DNA from: Colletotrichum lupini
Taxonomy: Eukaryota > Ascomycota > Sordariomycetes > Glomerellales > Glomerellaceae
Direction: 5' to 3'
Length of the DNA stretch: 64,000 bases
NCBI RefSeq assembly: GCF_023278565.1
Contig: NC_064681.1
Location: 1,054,001 to 1,118,000, forward strand
Of this stretch, positions 46,264 to 56,573 are shown piece by piece. The notes under the pieces were generated by a model that worked only from the letters and a program-made list of their open reading frames with translations, ran no database searches and had not been told where the DNA came from. Made by a program: the position numbers and the translations under genes. Position 1 is the first letter of the stretch, and every line of letters begins with the position of its first letter.

Positions 46264-49137
46264 ATGGGTACTGCTGGGGATATCAGAGCTCGTCTCCGGG
46301 CAAAGTTCTCACGGAGGAATTCGGCTGCCCCATCTCTAGCTTCCAACAAGAGCACCGGCGATGCTCACAACTCCCAGGCAACTGATGGGACGAGTCTCAC
46401 ACGGCAATCCTCGGCCGTTGCATCCGCTTCGGCTCCAAGGTCCAGAGCAAGCTCCCAGCACCCGCCTCACACGCCAATCTCGCCCTTGCCCTCGCGCTCG
46501 CCGACTCCACACGAGCCACACCATCACCTTCAGACACAGCCACAGTCCACCACACTACAACCCCCCGGCAGCAGCCATGGCGACCACTTGCTGCAGCCGA
46601 AATTGAAGGCAATTACGGCTGAGGGTTCCGCTGCTGGGGCTGCAGAGGGTGAAGCCGACAGTGAGGAAGGGCAGCTCCCGCCACAGTCGTCGTCCTCAAG
46701 CAAGTCCCATCTATTGGACCACCAACAAAAACAACGCCACGAGCCCCAAATCAATCACGACAGTCATGGTGATGAAGAAAATAACTTTCATGATGCACCT
46801 CTCAGCAGCGACGAGGTTTTAGTAAGGGAAGAGAATCCCATAGTCACAACTACTACGGGTACCAACAACGAACAAAGACCCGCAAGCAGCGCCAGCGCCA
46901 GCAACAAGGTCAGAGACAACTCGACCGGGACTGGGGACGATCAGGACGCTCATAAGCCACACCCCGACCTCGACCTCGACCGTGACTCGCTGGCCCCAAT
47001 GCCGCCCGCCGCGTCTCAAGGACGCTTAGCTAGCGAACTGACTGCCAGCAACGATCTACGCCCAGCCGCAACAACCACAACCGCAACCACAACCACTCCT
47101 CCTACCGCAGCTCCCACTACCCTCAACAACCTCCCAAGCATCCACGAGGACCAAACCCCACCCGGATTTGACGAACCAAAACAGAGACTTCATCTATCGC
47201 AGTCGGATCACTCGCACCAGCCACTACCGCCAAAATTTGGCGCAGCTCCCACCGTTACCCTTCAGGCGGTCTCTGCCGAGGACCTCAACGACGATCAACA
47301 CGATCCCCTCAGCCATGCCCTCGGCACCCCGACGCCTCTCGCAACCGCCATCCTACCGAGTTCGCCCTTGTCCTCCCGCCCAGAGGCGCCTCCCCGACGA
47401 CAAAGTCTTATACCTAATCGTCAAACCACTCTGATTCGAAATCTGCTCGAAGGACGTGTCGAAAACGAAGCTAGGCCAGCCAGCGCCGATTCTTTGCTCC
47501 CCAACATCGCAAACATGGTCACCCGCAAGGTCTGGGTTAGGCGCCCCGGTGCTTCTGCCACACTCATCACTGTCAACGAGGACGACCTGGTCGATGACGT
47601 GCGCGACATGATTTTACGAAAGTACGCCAACTCGTTGGGCAGGCATTTCGATTCCCCCGATCTCACACTACGGATATGCCCGCGAGAGCAGAGACAAGAT
47701 CGTATGCTTGGCCCCGAGGAGCCCGTGGGCCGTACACTCGATGCATACTTCCCTGGTGGTCAGAATGTCGAAGAGGCTCTGGTGATTGATATCCCAGCCC
47801 GGCGCACACCGAGGCCATCACCGCGCGCCCCAACTCATGCTACAACAATTTACTACAACGACGAAGGCCGGCCATCCGAAGCTGGCGAGGGATATTTCCC
47901 TCCGGTTGCAAATGCGGCTGCTCTGCCGTCACCAAATCTACCAGTGCCGGTTGTAGCTCCTGTTACCGTCCCTGCAACACATCCCGCGCATCCTGCCCAT
48001 CCAGTTCATCCAGCGCATGCCCTCACTGCGCATACTCAACACTCGATCGCAATTCTCGGTACAGGCCAAGTACCGCCAATACCCTCGCCGGGAGGCACGA
48101 GGTCTCGTGCTTACAGGGAACGCCCAGAACGCCCTCGTCTTGGGAGAACCCATACCTCCTCACCTACGATACTGAACCAAGTCAATGCACAATCCATGGC
48201 GGCCGCAGCTGCTGCTGCCGCACATCCCACCCACTCATTCCACCCACGCCTACCGCCTTCTCGGACGCAGTCGAACACTTCGGAGCAATCCAACGCCCAA
48301 CCGGCTGCTCCACCGCTTCCGACACCGCCCGCTCCGGAAGTACAGCCTGCGAGAGTTGCGACTCCCCCGCCCAGGATTGCTTCTCCTAGGCCAGCAAGTT
48401 CTCGGCCTAAAAAGAAGAAAACGGTAGATCATCCAACTCTGCCCGCTGGCATATTGAATGGCGGTGTACCGCCTATCAACGTGTTGATCGTAGAGGACAA
48501 CCCGATCAACCTCAAGCTGCTTGAGGCTTTCGTCAAGCGTCTGAAGGTTAGGTGGAAAACGGCGGTCAATGGCCGAGATGCCGTCACCATGTGGAGGACC
48601 GGAGGTTTCCATCTTGTTCTGATGGACATTCAACTGCCCATCATGAGCGGATTGGAAGCCACTCGGGAGATCCGCAGATTGGAGAGAGTCAACTCGATTG
48701 GTGTCTTCTCTTCGTCGGCAGGTAGCGCACCTGAAGCCCCGAATGGCGAGCCCGAGGAGAAGGACAAGTTGACCAATATGGAGCTCTTCAAAAGTCCGGT
48801 GATTATCGTGGCCCTTACTGCCAGCTCCCTCCAAAGCGACAGGCACGAGGCCTTGGCGGCTGGCTGCAACGATTTCCTTACGAAGGTTAGTACTCATCTA
48901 CACTTCAATGCCTACTAGTCCACCATACTAACGTGATAACTATAGCCCGTGAACTTCGTTTGGCTAGAGAGGAAGGTCATGGAATGGGGTTGCATGCAAG
49001 CACTCATTGATTTTGATGGCTGGAGGAGATGGAAAGACTTTTCTCAGCAGAATGACGAGGCTGAAGCCAAGAAATCGGCCGCATTGAAGACGAAAGCAAA
49101 GAAGAATCGATTGTCGATGACTTCGGTGCCAGCATAG
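46264..49137 (+). CDS. ssk1: SSK1-type response regulator of the HOG pathway
   Basis: Exons 46264-48885 and 48946-49137; 937 residues. Ssk1 receives phosphate from a histidine kinase/phosphotransfer relay; in its unphosphorylated form it activates the Ssk2-type MAPKKK of the osmotic-stress cascade. About 730 disordered Ser/Pro/Thr/Gln-rich residues precede the receiver domain (INVLIVEDNPINLKLLEAFV onwards). The acidic pocket is in VEDN, the phospho-acceptor is Asp788 in VLMDIQLP, the conserved Thr is in VALTASS, and Lys is in FLTKPVNF, split by the single 60-nt intron. The start MGTAGDIRARLRAKFSRRN follows a CCATGG context and resembles other fungal Ssk1 N-termini. A long extended receiver insert (VFSSSAGSAPEAPNGEPEEK) is characteristic of Ssk1. 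Confidence 0.93.
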
Positions 49138-50065
49138 AAATGCAATAACGCCCAGAAGCGTTAGCAGGGAACAGTGGTTATGCGACAACGGCTTTCGCCA
49201 CAATTTTTGCTGAAGGCCACAGTATTGGTGGTACTGCGAGCCTTTAATGAGTCTTTTTTTCCCAATGGTCTCTCATGAGACTTGGCTTAATGAACATGAC
49301 GGCAACAGACGGACTCCGCTCTTAGGTATGATTATAGCAGGCTTGGTGCTCATCTCTGTTGCAAGGGACCTGCATTTTGTCCAAGTCTACTCGTCGTTTG
49401 GTTGCATGGACGCAACGGTTCGGTTTAAGAGATGCCCCGCATAGAATATACGAAGAGGGACGCGCAGAATGATACCATAGAGCGCGTATGCATGAGAGAA
49501 TAATCATAATGGATTCAGCAACGCATATAATAGAGGATTTTGCTGAGATGACACGCATTGATCGTGACTTCATGTTTGGCCTGGTAGGTATACTGTATTG
49601 AGGTGAAGGATATGGCTCAATTGTGATCTCTAGAGACTTTTGCACGGTAAAGAAAATGACGAGAGGTGCCTGACCAGACCCGAGTTCACCCTATCTGAGT
49701 TCTATCGATTGTACTTAACGGGAGGGACAAGACGGGATTATCTGATAACCGGAAGACGGATGTTGAAGACCGGTAGGTGGGTCTGAGTCCGGAGCTTGGG
49801 AGACGGTTTTCGGTCCTGTTCTGTCCTGAGGCACAAGGCCAATTGAGCAAGGCAAATTATCCGCGATGTGGTCCGTGCGCGTTCTCCTAAGAAAACGAGA
49901 GAAAAATTGGTCGGAGCTTTAAAAAGTCTCCCTTCTTCACAAAACAACCACACCCACGTTTTACTCAAGCTCCCAAATGGTTGCTTCGCCGTAAAATCGG
50001 TGCAATCCACGGCGCACCTTCTGCGTCGAGATAATACCCCCTTTTTTTTTCTTGCTTTGCACACA
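49138..50065. other. intergenic, no gene seen
   Basis: About 930 bases between tandem genes SSK1 and mS45. Unremarkable, ending in a T-rich leader (50041-50052). Confidence 0.5.
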
Positions 50066-51271
50066 ATGTCGGCACGAGCGGGCTCGTCATTGTCGCCATT
50101 GGTCCTCGCGACCAAGTGGTGCGATGCGTCCGCCGCCGCGTATGCGGGCTCGCGATGCGCCTTTTCGACGACGCCGGTCCAGTCGAGAAGGAGCAAGGCG
50201 CAGCACAGGATGCACGAGTTCTTCAAGCTTGGTAGAGGTGCCAAACTGAGAGACTCTGAGAATGGTGTCTATTACTTGGGCGGCTCCAGGGACCAGCCGT
50301 TCCCGATGAACCCGTTCTTCCGGAGCGAACCCGTGCTGAGCGAGAGGCTGAGGGACGAGGTCTACCGGAGGGTCACGGTGGCCAAGCAGTCGCTGAAGCT
50401 CGTCTCAGCGGAGCTGGGTATCGATGTTCGCCGCGTCGCTGCCGTAGTGCGGATGAAGGAGATCGAGAAGCAGTGGGTAACAGAGGTAAGCATAACCATT
50501 CATTTAATCCATCAAATCCCCCCTTCGGTGGATTCATCCTCCACCCACCCCAGCATCATGATGATCAACTTTCCAAAATTCGATTAGTCTTGAAGACGCA
50601 ACATATGGTTACACCTTGGCACTGCGAGCCTCTCTGATTTGCTACTCTTTAAATTCTCAACTCATGTTTCGCACATCATTTCAGACGTATACAGTCTTTG
50701 CTGACTTGAGGAACCTTCTTCGCAGCGCAAACCACTAGCTCGACCTTATGCCCAGGCCATCATGAGCATGCTTCCCCAGACTTACCTGTCGGACGCAGGA
50801 AGAGACCAGAGGCCCCACGAGCCCGTGAATGAGATCCACGTCCACAAGCTCACGATGCAACAACTCTTCGTGCCCGTGTCTGAGTCGCGGCAATTCAATA
50901 GAGAAGACGCCGCAAAGGCCTTCCATAGAAACATGCTTTCGATTGACGATCGCTCACCGCACAAGGAGCTCATTGACATGAGGAGGGCGGCCGCCAACGG
51001 CGGCGACAGAGCTGAGCTGACGCGCAAGTTCCGCGCCGAGACGAGGGCACAGGAGGACAGGTTGGTCGAGAGAGAGCGCAAGCGTCTCGAAAAGGTCGAG
51101 GAGGAGACGACGCGTGTTGATACCGGTCGTTTCGAGTTCAGATTCAAGGAGATGAATGTCGAGACCGTCGGAAAGAACGGCCGCAGCAGAGGAGGCGTCG
51201 GCTGGAGATACGGTGTCCCCTTCTATGACCGCAGGAAGGGCGAGACGAAGATTCCCATATCGGTGCCTTGA
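50066..51271 (+). CDS. mitochondrial small-subunit ribosomal protein mS45 (Mrps35/Bot1-type)
   Basis: Exons 50066-50485 and 50726-51271; 321 residues. The N-terminus (MSARAGSSLSPLVLATKW...AFSTTPVQSRRSK) is a basic mitochondrial presequence with the fungal SRCAFSTTPVQSRR-like cleavage region. The body KLGRGAKLRDSENGVYYLGG, PFPMNPFFRSEPVLSERLRD, VAAVVRMKEIEKQW and the later RPYAQAIMSMLPQTY match the 'eukaryotic mitochondrial regulator' (Bot1/mS45) family, a fungal mitoribosome small-subunit protein. The end GRSRGGVGWRYGVPFYDRRKG is also typical. The 240-nt intron is longer than its neighbours; a short extra exon inside it cannot be fully excluded, but the direct join gives the expected KQW...RKPLARPYA continuity. 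Confidence 0.85.
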
Positions 51272-51579
51272 ACGTGTCCAACCCAGACCTTACTGCCTAT
51301 TGCCGACTACATCACACCCGGCGACGGCACGCTGGAGGAGGAGAAGCGGCTCAAAAACAGCCACTAAAACCAATCAGAAGATGAACTGAAGTCATGTTGG
51401 CTCAGTTCTCGTGTGGACGCTTTACGATAAAGCGTCTGTGTCTATCAACTGTACCTATATACATGTAACCCTATATGACGACGGACTCAAGCGGAGGGGC
51501 GTGCTTCAAAGGATGAAGCTTCAATCCAGCCCAGCAAGAAATGCATTTTATTCCTTCCAATAAGCCCTTTTTTTTTCTA
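51272..51579. other. 3' intergenic between convergent genes
   Basis: About 300 bases with no gene; T- and A-rich runs fit two 3' ends. Confidence 0.5.
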
Positions 51580-52612
51580 TCAAAGCAAATATTTTGTATG
51601 TGAGACCCAGTCGACTACTTTACGTCCGTCATCAGCACTTGCTACCAGGTTTGACCTGATACGGCTGATGTCGTCTGGCGAGAGACGACATCTATTCTGG
51701 ACATACGCCTCGACCGAACCGTACTCCTCGCGGAGTGCAGCCAGCGTTGCAAGCATGTTTTCTTTCCTAAGCGGGGTTTAGCAATAGGTACAGTAGGTGA
51801 TTGAGTGATGGTGAGCAAGCACATACCGAGATCCAATCATGCGCCTAGCCCCCTCGGGGTTCCCCTTCATGGCCTCGGTAGCGAGAAGGTGCTGAATAAT
51901 CTCCTCCCTCCGATCCTGGAGACCAATGTCGGTGAGGCTGTACTCGTGGGCCACGACCTCGTCCGAGACGCCGCAGAGGCTGAGAATGAGGGCGCAGATG
52001 ATTCCCGTCCTGTCCTTGCCAGCGGTGCAGTGGATGAGCAGCGGAGTCGGGGGTTCGGTGGAGGCGAGGTGAGAAAGGATGGTGTGGAAGGGGTCGTTGG
52101 GGTGGTCTGCCTCCGAAGCGGCGCGGAGGATGTCGGTGTAGGCCTTTGTGAAGCCCTACGGAAACGTTTGTTTTAGAATTTTCACACATAATCTCACAGA
52201 GTGGCTTGCAGAAGAAGAAACTCACCTCGGGCCCGTTACTAGAGTAATTCCGGTACCGTAAGGCAATAGCTTCGGGGCCGTAGTCCATGTCCCGAAAGAC
52301 AGGGACAAAGATGCGGGTGGCGCCGGGCCACTCGCGGACGTCGCAGCTCGTGCCAGCCTTTGCGAGGCGCTCGAGCTCAATGGCGGAGCGGAGGTCGTAA
52401 ACGTGGGTGATGTTGAGGTTCTGGAGGCGAGCGACGCCGTCGTCGGTGAGGCGGGAGGGCTCGGCGGAGCGGAAGAGGATGCCGGGCTTGACGATGCGGC
52501 CGGCCGGGAGGGCATCGACGGGATAGCCGCCGGCGTCGCGGAAGTTGGGGAGACCTGGGATCTGGTGGAAGGGGGGCGTGGGGAGGTCGACTTTGGGGCG
52601 TGATTCCGTCAT
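51580..52612 (-). CDS. tyrosine phosphatase, Y_phosphatase3 family
   Basis: Exons 52612-52226, 52155-51827 and 51766-51580; 300 residues. The P-loop is LLIHCTAGKDRTGI with nucleophile Cys172 and Arg178. The lysine inside the loop (CTAGKDRTG) marks the Siw14/inositol-pyrophosphatase-like and lipid-phosphatase branch (Pfam Y_phosphatase3) rather than classical protein tyrosine phosphatases. The N-terminal signature PGLPNFRDAGGYPVDALPAG and GILFRSAEPSRLTDDG with YDLRSAIEL is typical. C-terminal helices include ENMLATLAALREEYGSVEAY. Substrate could be phosphotyrosine, phosphoinositide or inositol pyrophosphate; sequence does not decide. Cytosolic. Confidence 0.9.
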
Positions 52613-54455
52613 TGTGTTGTCTCTGCTTGTCTCGTGTTGCTATACGAGTTGGAGGGGAAGTCAACGAGCGAGAGGTCAACGTTTACGCTGCGGAACGGAT
52701 GAGATGAACAACAAGGTTGTGGACTGGATCTGGTTAATGGTAGTGTGTACGGAGTATTCGCATTCTGTAGATGGGTGCACCGCGGCAATGGGCATCGTCG
52801 GATGTGGCCTCTGCGGGGGAGGATTGCGGCATCCGAGGCATGTCGTTGGGTAGGCTCGGACCTGCCCACCTTTGGGCCAACATGCGCGCGCCTTTGGGCG
52901 TAAGTGGAAAGCAGCATCAAGTCAAGGTCAACTAATCCAGGTTGCTCTCTTCACCGAGAACTGACTAACAATTCCGTCCTTATCCTGCATGTGGAAGTGG
53001 ATATGTGGTGAGGAGAAGCAAGAGCAACATGTAGAGCATGCCAGGAAATAGCTTCTAACACTGAGTCTAACTCTCGTACCTGCCGAGGTGAAGAATGGCC
53101 CGCCTGGGTGTACCGAGTGTCCGTATATTGATCTACCTTGGTAGGAACCCAGCGCTTCGGTTCACCCAGTCTTGCGGGCAGTCTTCATCAGCAGCTCAGA
53201 AACATGGCCAGTCAGCAACATGAGAAACATGAAAGATCGATCACAAATGTCATCATTAGGCAGGTGCCGTCCGAGGTTTGTTTCCAACACTGCCAGATTC
53301 GGGCCGTCCAGGAGCAACGACAACAGGGAGGAGTACTTGGGTCGGAAGTGCTCAAAACATCAGAATGTAGGTCAAATTACATAGTAGTGTCATGTCACAT
53401 CGTCCGAGGGCCCAGTCGACCAGTGTCATGGAAGCGCTGTGCTACTAGGGCCAGGTGACTGTCTGGCACAGCTGAAGTGAGACTGCTAATCTGCTCAGAT
53501 GCTGCCGATGATGCCCACCTTACCTTACTGCATACCTAGTCAACTCATCGTGTTAATGAGGTCGAGTTCCTCCTTCTTGGTTCCAAACAGTAGAGGCATC
53601 TCATCTCGTGCCTGACAGGTCTGACGTCCTCGATGCACCTTCCCCTGACGCAGGCCAGCAGAGCAAACGTGCAGAGTTTCCAAGCTGCGGCAGCTGCTCT
53701 GACTGACACCTGCCCGTCGATAGCTCCATGAGCCAGTGACCTTGAGCCCTCAAGCCCTGGCCTGAACAACACCTCAAGGAGCAGACCGGGAACCTCTCAG
53801 GGCTAAGAAGACGGCCACATCCAATGACAGCAATGACAGCACCCCCCTGGGCCCCTGCACCAAAACTACGCGAACCTCCCACCTAGAGGAGTAGTCGCGT
53901 TTCTGACTGGCTCGTCGTCCGCGCTAAAGGCCTCGTGCTGCGTCATAGGGGACCAACTCATATCTTCCCAGATTTTCTTGACCTCTTTTTTCCTAGGTAC
54001 CGAGGACGCGCTGGGAGTTGGGGGACTTGGAGGGAATCCGGCCGGTTTGAGACAAGCAAGATGGCGATCAACCTGTTTGTGTCTTTCCCACACCCTAGCG
54101 CCCTCCTCGTGGTGTGATTAAACCAACTGGCGCTGCTACCCTTCCATCTGACCCTGCCCACCTTAAATCACCTTGCTCGACTTTAGGTTGGTGTCATCAT
54201 TACCTGCCAAGGTTGCCTTCACCACTACGCCTGTTCCCGTAGAAGAGAAAAAAAAAACTTCGTTCGCAGCAGCCTTAATTTGAATAAGACCCCCCTCTCC
54301 CTTCCAGCCTACCCTGGTGAAGCTGCCACCATCGCTCATCCCAACCTCAACTCATCGTTCCGCTAAACCAACACTTCCAAATCCGCAAAAACTCTTACCC
54401 AACACATACGACTCCTCCAATCTAGCCGTCAACCACTGATAAAACGTAGTCCGAG
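52613..54455. other. divergent intergenic region, no gene seen
   Basis: About 1.85 kb between the phosphatase and the small membrane protein, presumably containing both promoters. Short frames on both strands have no gene-like features. The last 200 bases before 54456 are CA/CT-rich leader. Confidence 0.5.
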
Positions 54456-55097
54456 ATGGGCCTCTTCGGCATGGCAGCGAGCTACCTCGCCTTCTCCGTC
54501 CTCCACTTCTTCCAGTTCGTTCTGGCCGTCACCGTATGCGGCCTCTACGCCGTCGACCTCAACCGCGCTAGAAGTGAAGGGAGCTACACCGACGGGAAAT
54601 GGGTGAGAAAATCTCCTATGCTCCAAAAACAAAAAAATAGGGAGTCTCGGATGCAGAAACGAGGACTAACAACGCCCCGAAAAAACAGGTCTTTGCTGTC
54701 GTGGTCGGCGCTCTCTCCGCCGTAACGGCTCTGCTCTACTTCATCCCCTTCATCCTGCGCTTCGCCATTGTCTGGATCTGGGATGCCATCCTCTTCATCC
54801 TCTGGATCGCCCTGTTCGGTCTCTTTGGCAATGTACGTACACCGAAACCAGTTCCCTACCTATGCAAACCTACCCACTGCCCTCTCTCGCCATAATTACT
54901 CATACTAACTTTTGACCTGCCAGATGTACATCAAGGAGAACGCAGAGGGCGACAGCGGCATTCAGCGCATGAAGAACGCCGTTTGGGTCGACTTGGCCAA
55001 CGCTCTTCTCTGGCTCATCAGCGCGCTGGCGACTGCCGCCTACTGGTGGAGACACCGCGAGCGCCGCACCCGCTTCACTGGCCGTGGAAAGGTCTAA
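54456..55097 (+). CDS. small four-span membrane protein, MARVEL-like
   Basis: Exons 54456-54602, 54689-54832 and 54924-55097; 154 residues. Four hydrophobic helices are evident: residues 8-32 (YLAFSVLHFFQFVLAVTVCG), 50-72 (VFAVVVGALSAVTALLYFIP), 74-96 (LRFAIVWIWDAILFILWIAL) and about 119-138 (DLANALLWLISALATAAYWW). The C-terminus is basic (RHRERRTRFTGRGKV). Size, topology and a polar loop before the last helix (MYIKENAEGDSGIQRMKNAV) fit fungal MARVEL-domain proteins of plasma membrane or vesicles. Role not known. All junctions are GT-AG and in phase. Confidence 0.83.
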
Positions 55098-56505
55098 ACA
55101 AACAATACTCAAAGCGAACCGTGGCCTACTTCACCAGGGGTGATAGAGCTCGTCTACTGAGTAGATGAAAGTGGGCATTGTGCGAGTGTGTGGTCGAGGT
55201 GAACGCTCGGGATCCGGTGATAATGTTGTTACGAGGCCGGTGTTCTGGAGTATCTTAATTCTGCCGCAAACACGATACCAAAACCCTGGCGAGGTTTATC
55301 TTGTATTTTTTGCTTTCTTTCCAATTCCAATCCTACGAGAGACCCTAGAGTCAGCCGCCGTCTTCGGACACCAGATGTCCGATTTGGCTGTGAGGTTAAT
55401 GAGAAAAGAAATCCGTGGTTGCCGACTTACTTGCTCACCATAGGCACATAATAATACTGTCACCATATCCCTTGCAAACATGTTCCAGACTTGAGAAACA
55501 GTTGTTATCCACGTGAGATGCCAGAGAGATTATACCGGTGACTAGACCTGCGTTGAAAAGAATCAAGTCACGAATAGATTACTGAAAAACAAACGATGCT
55601 CAACCTGACGCCCGTCCGTCTTCCTTAGCCGGGGCCGGCCGGTACTGACACGGGGACCGTGTGTCCCCCCTTCGAAAACCCTGACGACTGAATCGTACAC
55701 GCCGCGCCGTCGTCGGCGCCGGCGTAGCTGTCCCTGCCGGAGGTGAGCGGCCCCGCGTTTCTGCCTTCCTTAGAGTTTCGATCCTCCCTACAAGATCGTC
55801 TGTCTCCAAGGGGTACTCTACAAGAATGCTGCGCCTCAAGTCCCTTTCATCCGTCCCATCGTGGACGGCCCCAGAAACCCTCAGGGAACTCTTGAGCCGA
55901 GTGCTGTACCGTGCGGTGGGTGCATGAAAACGCTGTCTCCATCTAGCAATGCACAGCCCGGAGGTGTTCCTCCTAAATCTAGCGTACCAGAGCCGTTCTA
56001 CCGCTCTTTGGACCAGATGGATGCAGTTGACTGCGTGACTGCCAGGCACGCCAGGCCCGGCGCCTCAAAAGTCCTACATAGGAAAAGCAAGGGGTCCAGG
56101 GGTCATGTTTTCCAACCCCGCAGGCACTAAGCAACGTCGTGTCTCCGCTGCGCTGTGACGTAGTGTCTGTGGCGACCCTGACAGCCCGCTCGTCGCTGGT
56201 TATCTCTACCAGATATCGGCGAGGGTAGCGCGCTTCAGAAAAATCCGGCCAAACATTCTTGAATAGGCCCAATGCACCTGAGCGGCCCTCGCGTTACAAC
56301 ACTTTAGAGACTGGAAATTTGGGCCGCAAATACTAGCGGAATAAGTCCGTGACGGGATCTAAGAGGGCATTTGGTGGCGGGCATCATTGAGGCTTGACCT
56401 TCATCCCACCGTCGGAGAGCCGCAAGCGGGATGTAAGCGACGGAAGACCCGGGGGGGGGGGGGGGGGGGGGGGGGGGGAGGGTGGGGGGGGGGCGGGGGG
56501 GGGCG

Positions 56506-56573
<68 letters not shown>

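Noticed and set aside
52403..52603. Plus-strand GC-rich frame opposite the phosphatase
   Set aside because: Mirror of the phosphatase exon; coding motifs lie on the minus strand.
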